From NCBI GenBank assembly GCA_020048595.1, contig JAIFMH010000161.1:1-5161 (forward strand): DNA of 5,161 nucleotides, written 5' to 3'. Origin of the DNA: Bacteroidota bacterium. GTDB taxonomy: Bacteria; Bacteroidota; Bacteroidia; Bacteroidales; UBA4417. Shown here one piece after another: positions 1 to 5,161 of the stretch. A program made the position numbers and the translations under genes. The number at the start of each line of letters is the position of its first letter. Position 1 is the stretch's first letter. A model generated the notes under the pieces. The model worked only from the letters and a program-made list of their open reading frames with translations, searched no databases and was not told where the DNA came from.

Positions 1-13
1 AGGGTGTCCGGAT

Positions 14-112
14 TTGGGGAAGGGGGAGGGTGAGGGTGAGGGGGAGGGGAGATGGGGAGATGGGGAGATGGGGAGATGGAGAAGGGGTGAGAGTTAGAGT
101 GAGAAAGAGGGT
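14..112. repeat. G/A-rich low-complexity tract with short tandem repeats
   Basis: The plus strand from about 14 to 112 is almost entirely purine. It contains three perfect tandem copies of the 8-mer GATGGGGA (51-58, 59-66, 67-74) plus a degenerate fourth (75-80), preceded by two copies of the 6-mer AGGGTG (27-38) and a partial third. Many runs of three to five G (16-19, 22-26, 28-30, 34-36, 40-44, 46-49, 54-57, 62-65, 70-73, 84-87) lie a few bases apart, so the plus strand could form G-quadruplexes. It lies downstream of the operon and has no credible coding content. Confidence 0.85.
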
Positions 113-218
113 AAGAGCAATGAAGCATGCCGGCGGAGGATGAAATATCCGAAATACTGAGATTTCTTGCCTTAATCAATGCTCCTTCCGGAACCGGATG
201 TTGTAATTGATTTACAGG
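113..218. other. Non-coding spacer between the purine tract and the operon end
   Basis: No gene, tRNA or strong structure is visible here. The plus-strand ATG at 120 meets a stop after seven codons. A small inverted repeat TCCGG-AA-CCGGA (187-198) has too short a loop and no U-run to act as a terminator. Confidence 0.6.
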
Positions 219-243
219 AAAAACACTGAAAAAAGCTCAGTAC
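219..243 (-). terminator. Weak candidate intrinsic terminator of the operon
   Basis: In the minus-strand transcript, ACTGA and TCAGT (237-241 and 225-229) can pair as a 5-bp stem around a 7-nt loop, and two G-U wobbles extend it outward to 243/223. The 3' side runs into five U residues (219-223). It begins 17 nt after the stop of the last gene, the right place for a terminator. The stem is short and A/U-rich, so this is only a candidate. Confidence 0.35.
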
Positions 244-260
244 AGCAGATTTAAATAGCC

Positions 261-1211
261 TTAGTTCAGGGGCTGTGCGTGAACTGAATCTGCGGCAATA
301 AGATTATAGCTGTTTATTAAACCTGCCAGTTGAGCGGAAAAAATCCTGGCACCTTTATCATTTAAATGCGATGGATCCTGGAACAAGCCAGGATTTTTCA
401 AGTACAGTGAGTCATTTGCATAATTCAGGTACGTGATGTTATTCTCTTTTGTGAGCTGCTCAAGCGGATCAACAGTTCCCTTTAGTTTGAATATTGTATA
501 TTGAGGCGAATGTACAATCAGTAAACGTATGTGGTTTTTAGTACATATTTCAGAGATGTATCGTAAAGCTTCAACAGATATGGAATCTACAGGGGTATTG
601 GTTCCGGAAGTTCCGGGTTTTGTATTCTTATCCATTTGTCCGTAAAGGGGCACATATCCGTCTGTGTCGGTGTTCCTGCTTTTATTGATTTCCATATTTC
701 CGATAATTACGGCCAGGATAGTTGAATTGAAAGGATAAATAGAAGAGATTAATTTATATTTTTCATACGGGCCACGTAATTCAATAACATTGTGTATTTC
801 GGGATGGTTATTGTAATAAGGCAGTAAGCACGAAAGGCGCGCGTAGGTATCTGCATCATAATACAGTTCAGAGACCCTTAAATCGAGAATAATTATTTCA
901 GGGGAATATCTTTTTGTAATTGCATTGAAAACCGCCAGGGTGTAAAGTATTGAATTCCCGTCGCGCCCGGTGTTATAAAAACTCATCTTTAAACTGTCCT
1001 CAAATATTTCGGGTACATAATGATGGTTAGCCCGTGACGATCCGAATATCAGAATGTCAGCTTTTGTTGAATCTATCGAATAGGTTGTGCGAAAATGATG
1101 TCCTGATGTTTCCTTAAAATAATAGTGCCTGAGTGCTTTCCCTATTGCAAAATCAAGCACTGCAACCACCAGGGCAACAAGAGCAATGTTTATGATTATT
1201 TTCTTTAACAT
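261..1211 (-). CDS. Membrane-anchored SGNH/GDSL-like acyltransferase or hydrolase (DltD-like role)
   Basis: This 316-residue protein has one N-terminal signal-anchor helix (about 4-26, after MLKK), which places the rest in the periplasm. The SGNH fold shows a block I nucleophile loop I-F-G-S-S-R (55-60), with Ser59 aligning to the Ser of GDS (Ser58 is adjacent), a block II glycine in NTGRDG (80-85), and a block V D-P-S-H (279-282) followed by LNDKGARIFS, giving Asp279 and His282 of the catalytic triad. A classical GxND block III is not obvious; LDLRVSE (109-115) lies near where it would be expected. It should take the acyl group from MBOAT Tyr475 and place it on an envelope acceptor. I chose the ATG at 1211, 4 nt after the MBOAT stop, because it puts the hydrophobic helix at the N-terminus. 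The in-frame ATG at 1256 would add 15 residues overlapping the MBOAT gene. It is shorter than DltD (about 400) and sequence similarity to DltD is not evident by eye, so the role comes from fold and context. Confidence 0.88.
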   Translation of the reverse strand: MLKKIIINIALVALVVAVLDFAIGKALRHYYFKETSGHHFRTTYSIDSTKADILIFGSSRANHHYVPEIFEDSLKMSFYNTGRDGNSILYTLAVFNAITKRYSPEIIILDLRVSELYYDADTYARLSCLLPYYNNHPEIHNVIELRGPYEKYKLISSIYPFNSTILAVIIGNMEINKSRNTDTDGYVPLYGQMDKNTKPGTSGTNTPVDSISVEALRYISEICTKNHIRLLIVHSPQYTIFKLKGTVDPLEQLTKENNITYLNYANDSLYLKNPGLFQDPSHLNDKGARIFSAQLAGLINSYNLIAADSVHAQPLN

Positions 1212-1215
1212 CGTA

Positions 1216-2652
1216 TTAAAATTGAAAATAGATAAACTGGCCTCCGTCGAAAACACCGATTAAAAGTATCAGGATCAGCACTGAACTATACGACAAAACG
1301 CGGACATATTTTTTCTCGTTTCCGAACAGCAAAATCCTGGATGGATAGTATTCGTCAACGAAGTCTTTTGACATTAGCAAAGCGAGGCTTGCCATGCTGA
1401 GTATAAAAGTGGATACCTGGCCAATAAACAAAGGTCCCTGTGATGTAATAATTCCGGAATAAACGGCCAGTGCATCGCTCACATTTGGTGCTCTGCCAAA
1501 AATCTGGGAAGCAGCAAATAAAATGAATGTAAGCAGGCAACCTGCGAAAATATACCATTTCTTCCGCGTAAGATTGTATTTCTTTTCGAAACCGGACTTG
1601 CTTTTAATTGTCAGGGCTTCGATGCTTAAGAATATCCCTTGCATCAGACCCCAGATAATAAAAGTTAATGCTGCGCCATGCCAGATCCCGCTCAGCATAA
1701 ATGTAATGATAAGAGCTGTTACTATTCCCCATACTTTCCATCTGCGGAAGTTAAATGATAAGGGGGTATAAACATAGTCCGTTAACCAGGTGATTAATGA
1801 TATGTGCCAGCGACGCCATAATTCGGCCATGGATGTGGCAAAGAAGGGCCGTTTGAAATTTTGCATCACCTGCATCCCCAGAGTATTTGCAGTTCCTATG
1901 GCTATCAGCGAATAACCGCCCAGGTCAGCATATACCTGGAAAGGATAGAGTATGCTGGCAAACAGCAGCGACGTTCCGTTGTGTTCCGGTATATTTTCGT
2001 ACACAGCATTTATATAGATGCCAACTCTGTCGGCAACCACAAGTTTCATAAAGTACCCCCAGAGTATGAATTTAAGGCCTTGCACAAACAATTCGTAGTT
2101 AAAGGGATTTTGTGCATGATACTGGGGCAGCATGTTTTTTGCGCGTTCAATCGGGCCTGAGAGTATCAAAGGGAAGAATGAGACAAAAAGGGCTAAAATC
2201 CCTATGTTTTTTTCTGACTCAATTTCTTCGTTATACACATCAATTGTATAGCCGATTGCCATAAATGTATAGAATGAAATTCCAATCGGGAGAATCAGTT
2301 GAATTTCGGGCAGAGGCCACCGCAAACCATTTTCCTCTAAAATGCTTACCAGGCTGTTGTTCAGCACGCTGAAATACTTAAAGAAAAACAAGGGTAACAG
2401 TATAAGGATAATATTTATCACCATATAACGCTTTTTCTTCGATTCAACCGATGTATTATCAATTAAACGTGCAAAAAAGTAGGTTGAAACAGTAACACCT
2501 GCTACCAGCAAAGCAAATACCGGTTTGATATTGATATAAAAGAAATAACTGGCGACAAGCAAGGTCAGCCATCTGTACCTGGCAGGTGTAATGTAATACA
2601 GCACTACCACCAGTGGGAAAAATATCAGAAAATTAATTGATGTGAAAACCAT
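1216..2652 (-). CDS. MBOAT-family membrane O-acyltransferase (DltB/AlgI-like) with C-terminal acyl-shuttle peptide
   Basis: This 478-residue polytopic inner-membrane protein has roughly 11-12 hydrophobic segments, beginning at 5-22 and ending at about 453-468. MBOAT hallmarks are LPIGISFYTF (121-130), SGPIER (165-170), NFKRPFFATSMAELWRRWHI (265-284) with His283, and SGIWHGAALTFIIWG (321-335) with the invariant catalytic-type His325. The length is closer to AlgI than to DltB (about 400), and the protein ends exactly in FIYFQF (473-478) right after the last membrane segment. That fits the F-x-Y-F-x-F acyl-shuttle hexapeptide known from DltX and from MBOATs of other envelope-acylation systems, with Tyr475 as the expected acyl acceptor. 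Expected role: take the acyl group from the carrier thioester and expose it at the outer face as a Tyr475 ester for the SGNH protein. The gene lies 12 nt after the carrier, and the next gene starts 4 nt after its stop. Family certain; acyl donor and final target inferred. Confidence 0.95.
   Translation of the reverse strand: MVFTSINFLIFFPLVVVLYYITPARYRWLTLLVASYFFYINIKPVFALLVAGVTVSTYFFARLIDNTSVESKKKRYMVINIILILLPLFFFKYFSVLNNSLVSILEENGLRWPLPEIQLILPIGISFYTFMAIGYTIDVYNEEIESEKNIGILALFVSFFPLILSGPIERAKNMLPQYHAQNPFNYELFVQGLKFILWGYFMKLVVADRVGIYINAVYENIPEHNGTSLLFASILYPFQVYADLGGYSLIAIGTANTLGMQVMQNFKRPFFATSMAELWRRWHISLITWLTDYVYTPLSFNFRRWKVWGIVTALIITFMLSGIWHGAALTFIIWGLMQGIFLSIEALTIKSKSGFEKKYNLTRKKWYIFAGCLLTFILFAASQIFGRAPNVSDALAVYSGIITSQGPLFIGQVSTFILSMASLALLMSKDFVDEYYPSRILLFGNEKKYVRVLSYSSVLILILLIGVFDGGQFIYFQF
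1219..1236 (-). other. C-terminal acyl-shuttle hexapeptide FIYFQF of the MBOAT
   Basis: These codons specify the last six residues of the MBOAT (473-478), directly before its TAA stop. The pattern F-x-Y-F-x-F at an extreme C-terminus just outside the membrane is the conserved hexapeptide whose tyrosine carries the acyl intermediate in Dlt and related pathways. Here the tyrosine is residue 475 (TAT, 1228-1230). Its presence explains why no separate DltX microprotein is encoded between the operon genes. Confidence 0.8.
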
Positions 2653-2664
2653 TCAGATCAAATG

Positions 2665-2910
2665 TTAGAGTGATAGTTTTACCAGTATTGTATTTATCAT
2701 GTCGCCTACATTACGCATTTTATTCAGATCTTTCAGTTTAAACTGAATTGAAAAACCCTTTTCAATTTCCGAAATCAGTATCATATGTGATAATGAATCC
2801 CATTTATCCACATCATTAGCGGTTAATTCATCTGAGAGTACCAGTGTATCATTGTTGAATACGGTTCTGAATATTCCGGTTAATTTGATTATAACTTCTG
2901 ATTTTTCCAT
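2665..2910 (-). CDS. Acyl/aminoacyl carrier protein, DltC-like
   Basis: This 81-residue single-domain carrier protein has the length of DltC and AcpP-type carriers. The phosphopantetheine attachment site is W37-D38-S39-L40; Ser39 (codon at 2794-2796) would carry the 4'-phosphopantetheine arm after modification by a phosphopantetheinyl transferase encoded elsewhere. Helix II (SHMILISEIEKGFSIQF, 41-57) is the recognition helix for partner enzymes. The C-terminal NVGDMINTIL helix is also typical of the family. It should accept the adenylated amino acid from the ligase and deliver the thioester to the cytoplasmic face of the MBOAT, whose gene starts 12 nt downstream. The start is preceded by the A-rich leader AAACAATAACAATC without a Shine-Dalgarno. 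The sequence around the site resembles carriers found in polysaccharide-modification clusters at least as much as classical DltC, so I give no gene symbol. Confidence 0.92.
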   Translation of the reverse strand: MEKSEVIIKLTGIFRTVFNNDTLVLSDELTANDVDKWDSLSHMILISEIEKGFSIQFKLKDLNKMRNVGDMINTILVKLSL

Positions 2911-2924
2911 GATTGTTATTGTTT

Positions 2925-3590
2925 TTAGGCAGGTTTTAAATCTTTCTTTAATAGAAATTTCTTATTGGAAGGCAAGTATTTTGTTATTTCGGTATTTGCG
3001 GATTCTTTATTCGAAAACACAGTAAATCCGGCTTTTTCATAGGTTTTTAGTGATGGAGTATTGCAGCTGAATATCTGGGCACAGGCTTCCGGCACTCCTG
3101 GCTTTATCTTTATCAGTCGTTCAAGTATAGCTTCGGTGAGTAAACCAAGCAGCCTGTTACCACGGTATGCGCTTGCTACATAACCAGCTCCGATCTGTAT
3201 TGTATCGGGGGAATACTCAATATGTATTTCGCGTATCATATCGTTCAGCGTTATTGCTTTTTCAATGCAATGTGCAGGCAACGTGTAGTTTAAAAGGTTT
3301 CCCTTCAACACTGCTGAAGGAAGTCCTTCAATTCCCTCTATCCAGGCACTGAGAGCAGCTGCAATATTTCCTTCCGTTTCAGCTACCACGAAACTTGATA
3401 CAGATAGTTCGCATCCATCAACCTCTTCGGATAGCATATCTGCTAAATATTTTCTCACTTCATCCTCTGTCAGGCCAAAAACAGTGGAATACGACAACTT
3501 ATCCGTGCCGCTTTTTTCAGCTTCAATAATTGTTTCAACCAGGAATGGGATATCTGCCATTGTAGCATCTCTGAAAATAAAGTCGCTCAT
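2925..3590 (-). CDS. GNAT-family N-acyltransferase embedded in the dlt-like operon
   Basis: This 221-residue protein has a GNAT fold. The N-terminal strand FIFRDATMADIPFL (4-17) is a typical GNAT opening. The core beta4-alpha3 region runs from about 133 to 157 (IGAGYVASAYRGNRLLGLL). The C-terminal SCNTPSLKTYEKAGF (175-189) matches the GNAT motif B, in which an Asn and a YEKAGF turn are typical. GNATs usually transfer an acetyl group from acetyl-CoA to an amine, and some use acyl-carrier thioesters. The pyrophosphate loop, normally R/Q-x-x-G-x-G/A, reads R143-G-N-R-L-L148 and is therefore degenerate. Residues 18-65 form an alpha-helical stretch with a distinctive EAEKSGTDKLSY segment that may shape the acceptor site. 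The start lies 5 nt after the adenylation stop and the carrier follows after 14 nt, so it is firmly part of the operon. I infer that it acylates the amino group of the activated or carrier-bound amino acid; a different acceptor, such as an amino sugar, is possible. Confidence 0.85.
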   Translation of the reverse strand: MSDFIFRDATMADIPFLVETIIEAEKSGTDKLSYSTVFGLTEDEVRKYLADMLSEEVDGCELSVSSFVVAETEGNIAAALSAWIEGIEGLPSAVLKGNLLNYTLPAHCIEKAITLNDMIREIHIEYSPDTIQIGAGYVASAYRGNRLLGLLTEAILERLIKIKPGVPEACAQIFSCNTPSLKTYEKAGFTVFSNKESANTEITKYLPSNKKFLLKKDLKPA

Positions 3591-3595
3591 AGGTA

Positions 3596-5086
3596 TCAGG
3601 TTAGTTGGCTTTTTAACTTAATACGGTCTACTTTTCCACTGGTATTTATTGGGAATGTGCCTTCGGCTAAAATTTTAGTCGGTATCATATAATATGGCAT
3701 TCTCGTGTTTAAATGGTGCAGCAGTTCCGGTTCGCTTTGTAAAGCGCCTTCGATAAAAAGGGCAATTTCCGTATTTCCCATAGCATTGGTGAACGCAACA
3801 GCCACTGCATTTTGTCCGGTAAGGAATTCCCTGGCGTGATATTCAATTTCTCCCAGTTCAATTCTATATCCTTGTATTTTCACCTGGTAATCGAGCCTGC
3901 CTGCGAGCATAATATCTCCATCGGAATCAAAATAGCAGGAATCGCCTGTTTTGTAGAAACGGGTGAGCGTTCCATCAGTTTCCATATCAAAGAATGATTC
4001 TTTATTTTTCTCAGGATTTTTCCAGTAGCCGGGCGTAACCTGTTCACCGCTTATGCATAACTCTCCTTTTTGGTTAACTCCCAGGCATTTACCTTCGTCA
4101 TCAATAATTATGGCATTCAGGCCAGGCATTGCTTTCCCGATTGATAGCATACCATTCAATTGCTTGTTTTCAGCTTTGCGGTTGTATTTATGATACGTGC
4201 AATAGATGGTTGCTTCGGTAGGACCATAGAAGTCGAAGATTTCGGCATTCGGAATGCAATCAGCCCATTCATTTATCAAAGCCACAGGTGAAGCTTCAGC
4301 AGTCAGGATGCAGTAACGCATGGAAGGAATGTTGATCTCATCAAAATAGGGGCGGAGGTAACGGATCATCGACGGAGCCATAGCGCCAAAGGTCAGCTGA
4401 TGGTCATCGAGTAAGCCATAAACATAACTGTATTTGATCTGGTCGTGCGGGATAGTATAAGTACAAGCACCATTAGTTAAAGGAACCAGGTATGATTGCA
4501 CCGAGACATCAAACGTTAAATCAAAACACTGAAGACATTTGTCAGTCTCATTTATCTGAAAACCGGTTTCCCGGAATGATTTCATGAAAGCGCCCACATT
4601 CTTTCTGCTGATCATTACACCTTTCGGTTTGCCGGTACTTCCGGATGTAAACAGGATGTAAGCAAGCGAATCGTCAGCAATGGTTTCAGGAACCAGGTTC
4701 ATTGATTCAAAATGAAGCTTAGCTGTTTCAATTACAGGCACAGTTATAGATAATATTGTATTGCCTGAGTCCAATACCAGTTCAATATCTGCCTGGTTTA
4801 TTATTTCAAGGCTTCGGTCAGGAGGCTGTTGCGGATGCAAAGGAACGTAAGCATATCCTTCGAGCCAGATGGCAATGATTGACGCATACGTTTCGATATC
4901 GTCATTAACAACCAGCCCTATATTTGAGTTTTTTATTTCAGTTTTTTGCAGGGCTGAACGGATCTTTGAAATATGCTGAGCAAATTGATTGTAGGTATAG
5001 AACTGCTCATTTATACAAAAGGCATTAAGATCCCGAAAGTGTCCGATAGCTTCAAAAATGGGGTTGAGGATGTATTTTGAAAACAT
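3596..5086 (-). CDS. Stand-alone amino-acid adenylation enzyme, DltA-like (aminoacyl-carrier protein ligase)
   Basis: This 496-residue enzyme of the ANL/AMP-binding superfamily is expected to adenylate an amino acid with ATP and load it on the carrier protein encoded two genes downstream. It acts in the cytoplasm. The adenylation core motifs are intact: A2-like AYVPLHP (79-85), A3 P-loop TSGSTGKPKG (147-156), A4 FDLTFDVS (188-195), A5 FDFYGPTEATI (284-294), A6 GELCISGEQVTPGYW (341-355), A7 YKTGD (378-382), A8 GRLDYQVKIQGYRIELGEIE (396-415) and A10 INTSGKVDR (480-488) with catalytic Lys485. The length matches DltA (about 500 residues), and there is no condensation, carrier or thioesterase domain. 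Asp193 sits where A domains bind the substrate alpha-amino group, so an amino acid rather than a simple acid is likely. The start is the only ATG before an in-frame upstream stop, and no Shine-Dalgarno is visible. It is first in the operon. Family is certain; the substrate is unknown, and D-Ala should not be assumed. Confidence 0.93.
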   Translation of the reverse strand: MFSKYILNPIFEAIGHFRDLNAFCINEQFYTYNQFAQHISKIRSALQKTEIKNSNIGLVVNDDIETYASIIAIWLEGYAYVPLHPQQPPDRSLEIINQADIELVLDSGNTILSITVPVIETAKLHFESMNLVPETIADDSLAYILFTSGSTGKPKGVMISRKNVGAFMKSFRETGFQINETDKCLQCFDLTFDVSVQSYLVPLTNGACTYTIPHDQIKYSYVYGLLDDHQLTFGAMAPSMIRYLRPYFDEINIPSMRYCILTAEASPVALINEWADCIPNAEIFDFYGPTEATIYCTYHKYNRKAENKQLNGMLSIGKAMPGLNAIIIDDEGKCLGVNQKGELCISGEQVTPGYWKNPEKNKESFFDMETDGTLTRFYKTGDSCYFDSDGDIMLAGRLDYQVKIQGYRIELGEIEYHAREFLTGQNAVAVAFTNAMGNTEIALFIEGALQSEPELLHHLNTRMPYYMIPTKILAEGTFPINTSGKVDRIKLKSQLT

Positions 5087-5161
5087 GCTATTCAGGGGAT
5101 TGTTAATTTTTGCTTGAAGAGCAAATCCTTAAATTTGTTTAAAACAAAAAGCGAATAGTTA
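5087..5161 (-). promoter_or_regulatory. Operon leader with a small inverted repeat
   Basis: This A/T-rich stretch precedes the first gene and carries no Shine-Dalgarno; CAATCCCCTGAATAGC leads straight into the ATG. A 6-bp inverted repeat with a 5-nt spacer, TTTGCT-n5-AGCAAA (5109-5125), lies 22 nt before the start and could be a weak hairpin or an operator half-site pair. The Bacteroidota housekeeping promoter pattern (TTTG, then TAnnTTTG) is not matched convincingly: TTTG at 5145-5148 and ATTTG at 5122-5126 are present, but TA is not at the right spacing. A TAA at 5159-5161 may be the end of an upstream gene or chance. Confidence 0.3.

Noticed and set aside
14..112. Purine repeats as a CRISPR array
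   Set aside because: The units are 6-8 bp and contiguous with no unique spacers, so this is simple tandem repetition.
1..128. Open minus-strand frame from an ATG at 128 running off the window edge
   Set aside because: It is a translation of the low-complexity pyrimidine strand, giving Pro/Ser-rich sequence without any domain; open only because the tract lacks stop codons.
187..198. Inverted repeat TCCGG-AA-CCGGA as a terminator
   Set aside because: The two-base loop cannot form as drawn, the stem is short, and no U-run follows.
1212..1256. Upstream in-frame start for the SGNH gene (ATG at 1256)
   Set aside because: It would overlap the MBOAT coding region by 41 nt and place 15 extra residues before a normal signal-anchor; the ATG at 1211 fits the operon spacing better.
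1355..1558. Minus-strand 67-codon open frame
   Set aside because: It lies in another frame of the MBOAT gene and has no protein-like character.
1523..2160. Plus-strand open frames at 1523-1771 and 1861-2160
   Set aside because: They lie antisense inside the well-supported MBOAT gene and encode no recognisable protein features.
3167..3997. Plus-strand open frames at 3167-3352 and 3812-3997
   Set aside because: They are antisense within the GNAT and adenylation genes, are short, and have no motif.
5122..5148. Bacteroidota-type promoter (TTTG / TAnnTTTG) before the first gene
   Set aside because: Only the TTTG cores are present; the TA is missing at the correct offset and the spacing is short, so it is not called as a promoter.

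Overview
The window carries one compact five-gene operon, entirely on the minus strand, and almost nothing else. In transcription order (high to low coordinate) the genes are: a stand-alone amino-acid adenylation enzyme (DltA-like, 3596-5086), a GNAT acyltransferase (2925-3590), an 81-residue carrier protein (DltC-like, 2665-2910), a polytopic MBOAT O-acyltransferase (DltB/AlgI-like, 1216-2652) and a membrane-anchored SGNH-fold protein (DltD-like role, 261-1211). Intergenic gaps are 5, 14, 12 and 4 nt, so co-transcription is very likely.

Organism: probably a member of Bacteroidota. The DNA is moderately AT-rich, none of the five start codons has a purine-rich Shine-Dalgarno sequence (leaders are A/T-rich, e.g. 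AAACAATAACAATC before the carrier gene), and the proteins read like Bacteroidota sequences. This is inference; there is no rRNA or marker gene here.

How the genes work together (inference from family knowledge): the adenylation enzyme activates an amino acid with ATP and loads it on the phosphopantetheine arm of the carrier at Ser39. The MBOAT takes the acyl group from the carrier at the inner face of the membrane and moves it across to the tyrosine of its own C-terminal hexapeptide FIYFQF. The SGNH protein then passes it to a cell-surface glycan or lipid. This is the logic of teichoic-acid D-alanylation (Dlt), but in a probable Gram-negative lineage that lacks teichoic acids. It has two notable differences: the DltX acyl-shuttle peptide is fused to the MBOAT, and a GNAT enzyme is inserted between the adenylation and carrier genes. 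The GNAT suggests the transferred group may be an N-acylated amino acid. The adenylation pocket keeps the amino-binding Asp but appears to lack the cysteine linked to D-Ala selectivity in DltA, so the cargo may not be D-alanine.

Non-coding parts: 1-260 lies downstream of the operon. It holds a weak terminator-like hairpin (219-243), about 80 bases of unremarkable sequence, and a G/A-rich low-complexity tract with short tandem repeats (about 14-112). The 75 bases 5087-5161 are the operon leader, with a small inverted repeat but no convincing promoter.
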